From an uncultured Bacteroidota bacterium (GTDB taxonomy: Bacteria; Bacteroidota; Bacteroidia; Chitinophagales; Chitinophagaceae): a DNA stretch of 63,904 bases. This document shows positions 54,414-63,489 of this stretch, one piece after another. The position numbers were made by a program, and so were the translations under genes. Under the pieces are notes generated by a model. That model saw only the letters and a program-made list of their open reading frames with translations. It made no database searches and was not told the origin of the DNA. The stretch lies in assembly GCA_903824725.1 (NCBI GenBank), contig CAIJXU010000046.1, forward strand, positions 1 through 63,904. The letters run 5' to 3'. Every line of letters starts with the position of its first letter. Within the stretch, counting starts at the first letter, position 1.

Positions 54414-54722
54414 ATGAAAACCATAACTGTAGAAGAAATCAAACAAAAGTTAGACGCGGGCGAAAAAATTAATTTATTAGATGTGCGCGAGCCGCATGAG
54501 CATGCTGCATTTAATATTGGAGGACAGCTACTGCCATTAGGATTAGTACAAGCTCTTCAAATTGATGAAATTGAACATTTAAAGGATGAGGTAGTTTATA
54601 TATATTGCAGAAGTGGCAATAGGAGTGGGCAGGCTTGTATGATGTTAGAACCCTATGGTTTTAAAAATGTGTATAATGTAGTAGGTGGGATGTTGTCTTG
54701 GCAGGAAAAATTTCCTTCTTAA
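54414..54722 (+). CDS. Rhodanese-domain sulfurtransferase
   Basis: A 102-residue single rhodanese domain: NLLDVREPHEHAAFNI near 20-35 (CH2A-like) and IYCRSGNRS with the catalytic C65, followed by VYNVVGGMLSWQ. The active-site loop has six residues, as in sulfurtransferases. Start at the ATG at 54414. Its 3' end overlaps the reading frame of the lipoprotein hydrolase but not its chosen start. Role: sulfur transfer in the cytosol; the partner is not evident. Confidence 0.93.
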   Translation: MKTITVEEIKQKLDAGEKINLLDVREPHEHAAFNIGGQLLPLGLVQALQIDEIEHLKDEVVYIYCRSGNRSGQACMMLEPYGFKNVYNVVGGMLSWQEKFPS

Positions 54723-54751
54723 TTCTTTTATTATTATCTAAAATAACAATC

Positions 54752-55798
54752 ATGAAATCAAACCAAAAATTAGTTACTTTTTTAAGTATCTTATTAATCG
54801 GAATGACATTGTATTCTTGTCAATCTGATAACAAGGCTGCTACTTCAAAAGAAGGAGTTGCTGAAAATAAAACAGAAATTTTAACAGGGGGCATTAAATT
54901 AATTCCAATCACAACTCCAAAGGGAGTATTTAATGTATGGACAAAGCGTGTTGGTGATAACCCAAAAATCAAGGTATTATTGTTACACGGAGGTCCTGGT
55001 GCAACCCATGAATACTTTGAATGTTTTGATTCTTTCTTACCAAAGGAAGGTATTGAGTTTTATTATTATGATCAATTAGGATCAGCTTATTCTGATAACC
55101 CTAATGATTCTAGTTTATGGACTATTGATCGTTTTGTGGAAGAAGTTGAAACAGTGCGTAAGGCATTACATTTAGATTCATCTAATTTTTATTTATTAGG
55201 TCATTCTTGGGGTGGTGTATTAGCGACTGAATATGCTTTAAAATACCAACAGAATTTGAAGGGTTTGGTTATTTCTAATATGATGGCTTCGATTCCTGAA
55301 TATGTTAAGTATGCAAACGAAGTGCTGGGTCCTAAAATGCCAAAAGAAGTGCTTGCAAAAATTCGTGCGCTAGAAGCAAAAGGGGAATATACTAATCCTG
55401 AATATTTAAATTTAGTTCAAGAAAATTATTATCCTGAGCATATTTTAAGATTACCTCCACCAAGTTGGCCAGATCCAGTGAAAAGAGCATTTGCAAAAAT
55501 GAATTATCCTCTATACTTAAAAATGCAAGGTCCATCTGAATTTGGTGTAGTTGGAAATGCGGTATTAAAAAATTGGGATCGAACAGCAGACTTGGCTAAA
55601 ATAAAAGTACCCACTTTAAGTATTGGTGGCGAGTTTGATACCATGGATCCAAAAGCGATGGAAGCATTATCTAAAGGTGTACAACATGGTCAATTTTTAT
55701 ATTGTCCAAAAGGCTCACATATGTCTATGTATGATGATCAACAAACTTATTTTAATGGATTAATTAAGTTTATAAAAGATGTGGATGCTAAAAAATAA
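54752..55798 (+). CDS. Lipoprotein alpha/beta hydrolase (proline iminopeptidase-like, S33)
   Basis: A 348-residue protein with a lipoprotein signal: hydrophobic residues 5-22 and the lipobox-like GMTLYSC. The hydrolase has LLLHGGPGATHEYF (HGGPG oxyanion motif of proline iminopeptidases), YYDQLGSAYSD, the nucleophile elbow GHSWGG and a late GSHMSMYDD with the catalytic His. The catalytic acid is likely the Asp in GGEFDTMDP. The family removes N-terminal proline or hydrolyses related amides. Start at the ATG at 54752, since this gives the signal peptide. It is envelope-attached. Confidence 0.88.
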   Translation: MKSNQKLVTFLSILLIGMTLYSCQSDNKAATSKEGVAENKTEILTGGIKLIPITTPKGVFNVWTKRVGDNPKIKVLLLHGGPGATHEYFECFDSFLPKEGIEFYYYDQLGSAYSDNPNDSSLWTIDRFVEEVETVRKALHLDSSNFYLLGHSWGGVLATEYALKYQQNLKGLVISNMMASIPEYVKYANEVLGPKMPKEVLAKIRALEAKGEYTNPEYLNLVQENYYPEHILRLPPPSWPDPVKRAFAKMNYPLYLKMQGPSEFGVVGNAVLKNWDRTADLAKIKVPTLSIGGEFDTMDPKAMEALSKGVQHGQFLYCPKGSHMSMYDDQQTYFNGLIKFIKDVDAKK

Positions 55799-55817
55799 GT
55801 CATAATTGATTTGAGAT

Positions 55818-55849
55818 AAAAAAGGGGCCCGAATACGAGCCCCTTTTTT
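55818..55849. terminator. Two-way terminator between the hydrolase and TonB receptor genes
   Basis: AAAAAAGGGGC pairs with GCCCCTTTTTT around a ~10-nt loop; A and T tracts on both sides serve both convergent genes. Confidence 0.9.
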
Positions 55850-55861
55850 ATTTCGGGAAGA

Positions 55862-58033
55862 TTATTTAAAATCAATTTTTAAGCTCACCCAAAAATTGCG
55901 ACCTGCCATGGGGAAATAGTTATTAGAAGTACTAACGGCGCCTCCATATAAATAACTATAGGTATATCCGTTTGGTTCGTATAAATGATCAAATATATTT
56001 AGGGCATGTACTTGTAAAAGAGCATTCCATTTAGGTTGTTGAATGCATTTCCATTCTGCAGAAATATCTTGGGTCCAATACGCTTTCAATATCCTAGACT
56101 CGTTTTGTGTGTTGTCTATATATTGTTTGGAAACATATTTGGTTGTAAAATTAATTTTCCATTGATGATTAGGCGTATAGCTTAGTATATGTGATGCTGT
56201 AATCGCAGGAGATAAAGTAATATCGGTGTTTTTATGTTGAATGGCTTGTTGACCACCATTATCATAATCGTCAATGTATTCGGTAAAACTTTCAATTTTA
56301 TTTTGACTAAAAGTAAAATTGCCATAGCTAGTCATTTGCTTATTTAATTTATGACTGGCTTCAATTTCAATACCGATTCGACTACTTTTGGGCACATTCA
56401 TTCGCGTATAAGCGCCAATATCATTTATTTTTCCAGTAAGTACCAATTGGTCTTTGTAATTCATGTAATAGAAGTTAGCGCCATATTCAAAAGCATTTTC
56501 CTTTTTAGTAAAACCGCTTTCCCAATCGTATAAAATTTCTTGCTTGGGTTGTTGGGATGTTCCTGCTTCAAAATCATCTCGATTAGGCTCCTTATGGGCA
56601 ATGGCGATACTTGAATAATAAATTGTTTTTCCTTTCGTAAAAGTGAAGCCTGCTTTAGGATTTAAAAAATCAAAGTTCCTAGTTATTTTTAAATCAGGAG
56701 TATGATCAAATCCGTTCATTTGATGCGATACATTACGATATTGAATGTCTATAAAGCTATTCCATTGATGATTTATTTGATATTGCCATTTAGCATATAT
56801 ATTGGCTTCTTTTTTTAATGCATCATTAGTATAATAAATCATAGAAGTTGTAATAGGAATTATATTGGGGTAGGGCAATTTCCCAAAATGCATACCATCG
56901 TATTGATTCCATCCACCGCCAATAGTTAGTGTATTTTTTTCTTTTTTAAATTCTACTGACATAATTTGTCCATAAAAATTATTTTGTAACCATCTTTGTC
57001 TAATTAAATCAGGGTTGATGCTATTCCATGCTGGGTTTGAAGGTAATTGGTATTCACTTACATTAACAGCTGCTTTGTATTCTTCATAATACCCTTTACC
57101 CTTTGTTAGGAAAAAGGCGGTACTGAAGCTCCAATAGGGGCTCCATTTTTTATTATAAAATAATTGGTAATGAGTTTGCGTGTAATCATCAACTTGGTTA
57201 TTATAAGGCTCATCCACTTTTTCGGTACCTGCAGGATTTAATGTGCGGCGCGTCAATAACATTTCTTCCGGCACGCCGTACCAAGCTTGATAGGTTTTTT
57301 CTTTTCCTGAAAATATATTCAATCTTAAAGAAGAGTGATCTCCCCAATAAGTGCCACTTACATAAAATGATTTTAAATCACTCTTAGCTCTATCAATATA
57401 TCCATCACTACCTATATTGCTAATTCTTCCATCAATGGTGAATTTGTTTTTAATCAATCCTGAACCTAACTGTAATGTATTTTTAATGGTATTAAAGGAT
57501 CCAAATGAATTTTGTAAGGATAAATAGGACTTTGGTTTATAATCGTTGGTCGCTAAATTAATTGTAGCACCAAATGATCCAGCGCCATTGGTGGAAGTGC
57601 CAACACCTCTTTGTATTTGTATGCTATTCACACTTGAACCAAAGTCGGGTAAATCCACAAAATAGGTACTCATGCTTTCTGCATCGTTGTAGGGAATGCC
57701 ATTTAAAGTGACATTGATCCTTGTGCCATCTGTACCTCTAATTCGGATGCCTGTATATCCAACACCCATACCTGCATCAGAATGAACGATTACTGACGGG
57801 GTATTTTGGATCAAAAAGGGTAAATCCTGGCCTATATTTACTTGAGCAATTTGTGAAGCATTAATATTGCTTTTTGCAAAGGGTTGATTGTTGCTAACGC
57901 GAATAGATCTAATTTCTAATGGAGGCAAATTACGAACGCTGTCGGTAAAGTGTTGTGAACGGCCTGTCTGAGCATGTATTTGCATACATAGGGTAGATAA
58001 AATAAATGTCAATGTTCCCAATAACTTAGCCAT
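55862..58033 (-). CDS. TonB-dependent receptor, predicted thiamin transporter
   Basis: A 723-residue outer-membrane receptor. A signal peptide ends near residue 21 (IHAQ), the plug domain covers about 45-165 (LPFLIQNTPSVIVHSDAGMG, IRIRGTDGTRINVTLNG, QIQRGVGTSTNGAGSFGATINL) and the barrel ends in the C-terminal strand NFWVSLKIDFK with a final aromatic. There is no carboxypeptidase-like N-terminal domain, so it is not SusC-type. A TPP riboswitch on the same strand just upstream indicates regulation by thiamin and predicts uptake of thiamin or a precursor. The inner-membrane partner (e.g. PnuT) is not in the window. Confidence 0.92.
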   Translation of the reverse strand: MAKLLGTLTFILSTLCMQIHAQTGRSQHFTDSVRNLPPLEIRSIRVSNNQPFAKSNINASQIAQVNIGQDLPFLIQNTPSVIVHSDAGMGVGYTGIRIRGTDGTRINVTLNGIPYNDAESMSTYFVDLPDFGSSVNSIQIQRGVGTSTNGAGSFGATINLATNDYKPKSYLSLQNSFGSFNTIKNTLQLGSGLIKNKFTIDGRISNIGSDGYIDRAKSDLKSFYVSGTYWGDHSSLRLNIFSGKEKTYQAWYGVPEEMLLTRRTLNPAGTEKVDEPYNNQVDDYTQTHYQLFYNKKWSPYWSFSTAFFLTKGKGYYEEYKAAVNVSEYQLPSNPAWNSINPDLIRQRWLQNNFYGQIMSVEFKKEKNTLTIGGGWNQYDGMHFGKLPYPNIIPITTSMIYYTNDALKKEANIYAKWQYQINHQWNSFIDIQYRNVSHQMNGFDHTPDLKITRNFDFLNPKAGFTFTKGKTIYYSSIAIAHKEPNRDDFEAGTSQQPKQEILYDWESGFTKKENAFEYGANFYYMNYKDQLVLTGKINDIGAYTRMNVPKSSRIGIEIEASHKLNKQMTSYGNFTFSQNKIESFTEYIDDYDNGGQQAIQHKNTDITLSPAITASHILSYTPNHQWKINFTTKYVSKQYIDNTQNESRILKAYWTQDISAEWKCIQQPKWNALLQVHALNIFDHLYEPNGYTYSYLYGGAVSTSNNYFPMAGRNFWVSLKIDFK

Positions 58034-58105
58034 AACTAAATTTTAATTTAAAAATTAAATAATGGGAACAGGTATAATAGCTATGAGAAGTGCGCGTGAT
58101 GCGGT

Positions 58106-58180
58106 GACCTTCCCTTCGCAGGCATTACCCTGTTCAGGTTCAACGGGTTTTTTCTCAGCTTTTTACAGCACCCCGAGGAC
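58106..58180 (-). promoter_or_regulatory. TPP riboswitch (THI box)
   Basis: On the minus strand the conserved TPP-aptamer blocks appear in order: CCTCGGGGTGC (P1/P2 start, near 58178-58168), GCTGAGA, ACCCGTTGAACCTGA, GGGTAATGCCTGCG and AGGGAA. This is the standard thi-box order. It lies about 70 nt upstream of the TonB receptor start. The promoter TTG...TATTTTTG is just upstream. Binding of thiamin pyrophosphate should repress the receptor. Confidence 0.96.
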
Positions 58181-58184
58181 AGAA

Positions 58185-58216
58185 CAAAAATAGTGTGAAT
58201 AATTCATATTTGCAAC
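58185..58216 (-). promoter_or_regulatory. Promoter of the riboswitch-receptor transcript
   Basis: Minus-strand GTTG (58213-58216), a 20-nt spacer and TATTTTTG (58185-58192) match the -33/-7 pattern. The transcript would start at about the riboswitch 5' end. Confidence 0.75.
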
Positions 58217-58218
58217 TG

Positions 58219-58226
58219 TAACTTTG
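58219..58226 (+). promoter_or_regulatory. -7 promoter box of the GIN-domain gene
   Basis: TAACTTTG matches TAnnTTTG, 37 nt before the ATG at 58264, back to back with the riboswitch promoter. Confidence 0.6.
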
Positions 58227-58263
58227 TCCTTGGTATTTCGTTTTAAGGAATAAACACACATCA

Positions 58264-59052
58264 ATGAAAAAGCTAATTCTCAGTTTCATCTTATTCACCG
58301 GCTGTACAGTGAATGCGCAACAAAAAGGAACCATCGTTTACGATGATAATGTAGAGGTTCGTCAAGTTCCTAATTTTACAGCTATTAAAGTTTCAAACGC
58401 AATTGATTTATACCTGACACAATCTAATGAAACCAAAGTGGCTGTGAGTGCCTCTAATGATGAAATAAGAGATCAAATTATGACCGAAGTCCAAGGTGGC
58501 ACATTAATTATAAAATTAAAAGAAAATGGATCTTGGTTTAATTGGAAAAAGTGGGGAAATTATAAAACCAAAGCCTATGTGAGTGTGAAAGATATTTATG
58601 CAATCATCGCTTCTGGTGCCAGTGATGTTCATATTCTTAATCAAATCGAATCTCCTAAAATCAATATTAAATTAACGGGCGCTTCCGATTTAGAGGGTGA
58701 ATTTTTATCAACTACATTGGTTTTTGATTTAACGGGTGCTTCGCATTGTAAAGCAAAAGTACAATCCAATACCATTTCAATCACTTCAACTGGAGCTTCT
58801 CAAATTGAATTAACTGGAAATGTAGATGATTTATCAGCAGTAGTTTCAGGTGCAAGTGACGCTAAACTTTATAATTTAGCATCCAAAGCGGCTATCCTTA
58901 ATTCATCAGGAGCAAGTAATATTAAAGCATCTGTTTCTGAACTTTTAAAAGCAAATGCAAATGGAGCAAGTAGTATCGAATACAAAGGGAATCCGAATAT
59001 AAAAGAATCTACATCTTCGGGCGCTTCTAATATTAGACGCCGAGGTGAATAG
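58264..59052 (+). CDS. GIN-domain (DUF2807) secreted protein
   Basis: A 262-residue protein with a signal peptide (residues 1-19, ending VNAQ). It carries repeated GAS motifs (GASDVHI, GASDLEG, GASHCKA, GASQIEL, GASDAKL, GASNIKA, GASSIEY, GASNIRR) spaced about 20 residues apart. This is the head GIN/auto-transporter adhesin-like beta-helix of DUF2807. Such proteins are common in Bacteroidota and are thought to be periplasmic or surface proteins; the role is unknown. The C-terminus is basic (RRRGE). Confidence 0.93.
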   Translation: MKKLILSFILFTGCTVNAQQKGTIVYDDNVEVRQVPNFTAIKVSNAIDLYLTQSNETKVAVSASNDEIRDQIMTEVQGGTLIIKLKENGSWFNWKKWGNYKTKAYVSVKDIYAIIASGASDVHILNQIESPKINIKLTGASDLEGEFLSTTLVFDLTGASHCKAKVQSNTISITSTGASQIELTGNVDDLSAVVSGASDAKLYNLASKAAILNSSGASNIKASVSELLKANANGASSIEYKGNPNIKESTSSGASNIRRRGE

Positions 59053-59093
59053 AAAGTTAATGTTTATAATTTAGTTTAAAAAAAAGAAAATCT

Positions 59094-60761
59094 TTACAGA
59101 TTTCCTTTTTTTAGTTCAGACACAGCATGATCAACTGCTCTAGCAGTTAATGCCATATAAGTAAGTGAGGGGTTTTGACAAGCGGAAGATGCCATCGCAG
59201 AGCCGTCAGTGATAAATACATTTTTTGCATCGTGCATTTGGTTCCATTTATTTAATACTGATGTTTTAGGATCCTTACCCATACGAGCAGTTCCCATTTC
59301 ATGAATACAAAATCCTGGAGCAGGCATATTGTCGTATGTAGATATATTTTTTATACCAGCGGCTTCCAACATTTCGGCGGCACTATTTTTCATATCAACA
59401 CGCATCTTCATTTCATTGTCCTTAAATTCACAATCAATATCTAAGGTGGGTAATCCCCATTTGTCTTTTTTATTTTTGTTTAAAGTCACTTTGTTTTCAT
59501 AATAAGGAAGATGCTCTCCCCATGATCCCCATCCCATTGACCAATTTCCTGGCTCGGTGATACTTTCTTTTAATTCAACACCTATACCATTAGAACTTCC
59601 TCCTCTTCGAGAAGCGCCTCCTTGATATCCAAAACCACGTAGGTATCCAGCAGAGGATCCTCCGTCTAAATTTCTAAAACGAGGAACATAAATACCATTA
59701 GGGCGACGACCATAAGTATATTTATCTAAGAAGCCGTCAAAATCTCCACCTGCGCCAACGCCATAGTGATGGTCCATTAAATTATGACCTACTTGTTGGC
59801 TGCTGTTTCCGAATCCATTTGGAAACACTTCTGACACCGAGTTTAATAAAATATGAGTAGTGCCTAAAGTGGATGCATTAAGAAAAACAATTTTCGCAAA
59901 ATACTCCTCGGTTTTATTTGTGTTCGCATCCAATATTCGAACCCCTTTTGCACGACCTGTTTCTTTATCGTATAAAATTTCAGTGGTGATTGCATCGGGT
60001 CTTAAGGTTAAGTTGCCTGTAGCAGTGGCTGCGGGTAGGGTAGCAGAGTTAGAGCTAAAATAGCCACCAAAGGGACATCCTTGATGACATTTATTTCGAA
60101 ATTGACAAGGGCCGCGTGTGCCAATTTTAGCTGTATGGTTTGCCGATCTTCCAATAATCATGGGTCTTCCCATTTTTGTTTTCAAATTATCCGCTACCAT
60201 TTTTTCAACACAGTTCATTTCCATGGCAGGCTGAAATTCACCATCGGGTAAATTAGAAATACCATCTTTATTACCACTAATGCCTGCAAATTTTTCAACA
60301 TAGCTATACCAAGGAGCCAAGTCATTGTATCGAATAGGCCAATCGGTGCCATGACCATCTTTTGCATTTGCTTCAAAATCAAGATCACTCCATCGATAAC
60401 TTTGACGTCCCCACATTAAGGAACGACCACCCACATGATTTCCACGAATCCAATCAAAAGGTTTTACAGGATTGTATGGATTTTCGATATCGTTTACAAA
60501 AAACTTTTTTGAAACCTCATCATATGCATAGCACTTACTTTGAATGGGAGAATTTTTTCTGTCCTCTTCGGTAATGCGGTTTCGATGTGTCAATTCCCAG
60601 GGGTCTTTTTCGGTTCCTTGATAATCTTTTATATGTTCAACATTACGTCCTCTTTCGAGGAGTAAGGTTTTAAGTCCTTTTTCGGTAAGTTCTTTTGCAG
60701 CCCAGCCTCCGGAAATACCTGAGCCTACTACAATGGCATCAAAAATGTTGGAACTAGTCAT
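59094..60761 (-). CDS. GMC-family FAD oxidoreductase
   Basis: A 555-residue flavoprotein. FAD motif DAIVVGSGISGGWAAKELTEKG at residues 8-29, LLLERG, NHVGGRSLMWGRQSYRW (FAD contact near 108-125), GPCQFRNKCHQGCPFGGYFSS, and the C-terminal HEMGTARMGKDP...VFITDGSAMASSACQNPSLTYMALTARAVDH with catalytic His and Asn. This is the GMC/gluconate-2-dehydrogenase large-subunit-like type. Bacteroidota usually pair it with a small gluconate 2-dehydrogenase subunit 3 gene carrying a Tat signal; none is next to it here. The sugar or alcohol substrate is unknown. Confidence 0.92.
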   Translation of the reverse strand: MTSSNIFDAIVVGSGISGGWAAKELTEKGLKTLLLERGRNVEHIKDYQGTEKDPWELTHRNRITEEDRKNSPIQSKCYAYDEVSKKFFVNDIENPYNPVKPFDWIRGNHVGGRSLMWGRQSYRWSDLDFEANAKDGHGTDWPIRYNDLAPWYSYVEKFAGISGNKDGISNLPDGEFQPAMEMNCVEKMVADNLKTKMGRPMIIGRSANHTAKIGTRGPCQFRNKCHQGCPFGGYFSSNSATLPAATATGNLTLRPDAITTEILYDKETGRAKGVRILDANTNKTEEYFAKIVFLNASTLGTTHILLNSVSEVFPNGFGNSSQQVGHNLMDHHYGVGAGGDFDGFLDKYTYGRRPNGIYVPRFRNLDGGSSAGYLRGFGYQGGASRRGGSSNGIGVELKESITEPGNWSMGWGSWGEHLPYYENKVTLNKNKKDKWGLPTLDIDCEFKDNEMKMRVDMKNSAAEMLEAAGIKNISTYDNMPAPGFCIHEMGTARMGKDPKTSVLNKWNQMHDAKNVFITDGSAMASSACQNPSLTYMALTARAVDHAVSELKKGNL

Positions 60762-60913
60762 TTCATGAAAGTTTTTAATGGTACTTATTATCTATCATAC
60801 AAAATACAAAAAATTATATTAGTAGGCTAATCAATTTTAGGAAAAATTTAAACAAGAGTGTTCAAAACTTAATCGCTTAATTTTTTTTACTTACAAGTGT
60901 AGTACTAATTGGA

Positions 60914-60921
60914 TATTTTTG
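60914..60921 (+). promoter_or_regulatory. Promoter-like box in a gene-less gap
   Basis: TATTTTTG matches TAnnTTTG on the plus strand in the 325-nt gap at 60762-61086. No protein-coding gene follows on that strand. A strong hairpin with T tracts lies about 105 nt downstream. The rest of the gap is AT-rich and holds no other feature I can support. Confidence 0.4.
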
Positions 60922-61025
60922 CAAATACGCAAAACTCAAATTTATTTTATAATAAATATATCGCTGATTTAATTAAGGTATAATGTATGGAATATCAAAG
61001 ACAAGGGTTAATAAGATATCTGATA

Positions 61026-61061
61026 ATAGAAAAAGGGCTTCAATGAAAGCCCTTTTTCTAT
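61026..61061. terminator. Two-way terminator hairpin
   Basis: A 15-bp perfect stem (61026-61040 with 61047-61061) around CAATGA, with AAAAA and TTTTT at the GC core, works for either strand. On the minus strand it terminates the barrel-protein gene. Confidence 0.9.
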
Positions 61062-61086
61062 CTAATGGCAATAATACCTTTAGTAT

Positions 61087-61563
61087 TTAGAAGTTATAAA
61101 ACAGTTTTAATCCAAATACCTTTAAACTATAATTATCACTTACTGATATATTGGTATAGCTGGCAACTAGATCAATTTTTTCAAAACCATACCCTATTTG
61201 GGGACTTATAGCGAAGCCGCCAACGCCACCTGATCCAGCAGTTAAATTTCCGTATCCAATTCCTAAACCTGGTTTAAAATTGCCAGCTTTGAAATTTGCG
61301 CCTACTAAAACAGGAATTATACCCCAAGAGCCCCCATCAGAACTAAAAGTGTTATATCCAGCTTGAATATATCCTTCAAAATTTTCTGAGATATCTGTTT
61401 TTCCGATAATATCAATACCAAATCCCATAGTTGACTTTCCGCCTGTGCCTGCAGTATAGGAGGCGATACCTCCGCCGGCACTAAATTTGAATTTTTTAGT
61501 TTGTGCATTTGCAACTGTAATAATCCCTAAAATAATGGCAGATAGTAATAAATATTTTTTCAT
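61087..61563 (-). CDS. Small outer-membrane beta-barrel protein
   Basis: A 158-residue protein with a signal peptide (residues 1-20, ending VANAQ). The mature part is Gly-rich with alternating strands (FSAGGGIASY, GYIQAGYNTF, GLGIGYGNL, SPQIGYGF, IDLVASYTNISVS) and ends KVFGLKLFYNF, with a terminal Phe typical of outer-membrane barrels. Eight strands could be accommodated, as in OmpA/OmpX-like barrels. Function unknown. It is followed by a strong terminator; 222 nt of AT-rich sequence lies upstream with no clear promoter box. Confidence 0.85.
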   Translation of the reverse strand: MKKYLLLSAIILGIITVANAQTKKFKFSAGGGIASYTAGTGGKSTMGFGIDIIGKTDISENFEGYIQAGYNTFSSDGGSWGIIPVLVGANFKAGNFKPGLGIGYGNLTAGSGGVGGFAISPQIGYGFEKIDLVASYTNISVSDNYSLKVFGLKLFYNF

Positions 61564-61785
61564 AAAATTAATTTTTATTCCTACTCATTTGGCTTTTCGG
61601 AAACGCCCCGTTTGAATGGTTGCTGGACTCCATCTTATAGAATAAATATAACATATTTTAAATCCCCATTCAATTATTATTAATGGAATACTTGTTGCAT
61701 ATAGCAACTTTCATATAGTTTCTATTTAAACAGTAATTGGTAAAAGGCTAGTATGCAACTAGTTAAATACTTGCAGCTCAATCAA

Positions 61786-63312
61786 TTATTTGAAAATACT
61801 CATTTTCTCATCATATATCGGACTTTGAATACTTAATAAGTCTAAAACACTGTGAAATATATGATGCTGGGTCAAAATTGAATTGGGCTTGTATTGTTTT
61901 GAATTATTATTGGATAGCCATACAAGAAAAGGAATTTCGTATTGTTCTTTTGGCGCTATGCTCATTGGCAAACCATGCATATATAAATTATTTTCTCCCA
62001 GTGATTCTCCATGGTCTGAAATAAAAATCATTGCTTTTTTGTAGTCCTTTAACTGATCCAAGTCTTTAATTAACTTAGATAATATATAGTCAGTATATAC
62101 AATGGTATTGTCATAGGCATTTAAAAGTTCAGCTTGAGAACATTTTGCTAATTCAACACTATTGCAAACAGGTTTAAAAATTTCAAACTTAGGAGGATAC
62201 TTTTTACTATAGGAAGGCCCGTGACTTGTGCTGGTATGTAATACTACTAATATCTTATTACTTTTACTTGATGCTATTTGTTCTTTTAATCCCGATAGGA
62301 GCAATTCGTCATAATTACAACCTTCCCCTTCACAATTTTGCATTAAAGCTTCCTTGTTTTGATAATTCTTAATATGCAAAGGTGATTCGCCCCAATTGGT
62401 TGTTCTCCAAATCACCTCTACCTTATTTCTAAATAAATAGTTAGGTAAAGTTTCATATAAATCATTATTAGCGGCATGTTCTAAAATACATTTCACACCA
62501 GCACTAGTATAAGTTGCACCCGAGGTAGCATTAAAGTGGGATAAGTTAGGGGTATTAGAAAGCAGTGGGTTTGTATTTTTTTTGTAGTCATAAAGTGAAA
62601 AATTTTGCTTCCTTGAAGATTCGCCTATAACCAATACAACAACTGACTTTTCATTGTCTTTAATAGTAGCATCTGGTAAAATAATTTCTTTTCTGTTTTT
62701 ATTACGCTCTTCAATAAAGTGGAGCGTAAGATTGGCAGTGTAGGACCAAGGCATTACCAAACCCCCTAGCTTACCTGAATTTTTATCGATCCATAACCAA
62801 TTCTTGGAATTTACAAACGCTAGAACTAGAATAATTGAAAAAGTAAGAGCAGTGGCAATTAAAAATTTCTTAAATGTATTTTTTACAATTTTCACTCTAA
62901 TTATAAAAATACATGGTATTATTCCGAAAAGAATGATGTAGAAGATTAATTTAAAAGAAAAAAAACTTGACGCCTCTCCGAATCTAGTATTAAGTATATT
63001 ACTAATCATGCCACCATCTACAATAATACTGTATGTATTTATAAAGTATATTGAAATTGCATTAAGAATAAAACAAATGACGATTAGTATTTTACCAACC
63101 ATCCCTGAAGCGTAAAATATGATGAAAAAAATAAAGAAATGTAATGCAACAACAACAATCGCTAAACTAACAATGGTCGCTAATCCACTTAAGGTTGTAT
63201 AATCAAGGCTCTTGCAAGCAAATTCGAAAAATGGGTAATGAAACAATAATAAATTAAGTATGCTTATTAATAATACAAATTGGGTTGTTTTTAAGTGGTT
63301 TATTTTGAACAT
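61786..63312 (-). CDS. Phosphoethanolamine transferase (EptA-like)
   Basis: A 508-residue inner-membrane enzyme with five hydrophobic helices in the first ~165 residues and a periplasmic alkaline-phosphatase-like domain. VIGESSR carries the metal ligand E230, T269 in ATYTSAGVKC aligns with the catalytic threonine that holds the phosphoethanolamine, and FISDHGESLGENNLYMHG supplies further metal ligands. The fold adds phosphoethanolamine to lipid A, and such changes lower sensitivity to cationic peptides. It is next to a tRNA integration site, so horizontal acquisition is possible; this is inferred. Confidence 0.92.
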   Translation of the reverse strand: MFKINHLKTTQFVLLISILNLLLFHYPFFEFACKSLDYTTLSGLATIVSLAIVVVALHFFIFFIIFYASGMVGKILIVICFILNAISIYFINTYSIIVDGGMISNILNTRFGEASSFFSFKLIFYIILFGIIPCIFIIRVKIVKNTFKKFLIATALTFSIILVLAFVNSKNWLWIDKNSGKLGGLVMPWSYTANLTLHFIEERNKNRKEIILPDATIKDNEKSVVVLVIGESSRKQNFSLYDYKKNTNPLLSNTPNLSHFNATSGATYTSAGVKCILEHAANNDLYETLPNYLFRNKVEVIWRTTNWGESPLHIKNYQNKEALMQNCEGEGCNYDELLLSGLKEQIASSKSNKILVVLHTSTSHGPSYSKKYPPKFEIFKPVCNSVELAKCSQAELLNAYDNTIVYTDYILSKLIKDLDQLKDYKKAMIFISDHGESLGENNLYMHGLPMSIAPKEQYEIPFLVWLSNNNSKQYKPNSILTQHHIFHSVLDLLSIQSPIYDEKMSIFK

Positions 63313-63445
63313 AGCTGAATTTGAAAAATGTTTAATAGCTGTTTAAAAATACTAAATTAAATAGACTTTGACCATTGCCAACCATTCACTCTATATTCCC
63401 TCAAAATCTCCTTTATTTGCTAAATCCACATAGAACTCCGTAAAA

Positions 63446-63477
63446 CTTGGTTAGGAACTAATATTGGCGTAACTTTG
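63446..63477 (+). promoter_or_regulatory. Promoter of the split initiator tRNA
   Basis: CTTG (63446-63449), a 20-nt spacer and TAACTTTG (63470-63477) match the -33/-7 pattern. The tRNA 5' end is 12 nt after the box. Confidence 0.75.
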
Positions 63478-63489
63478 CCGTCCAAACAT

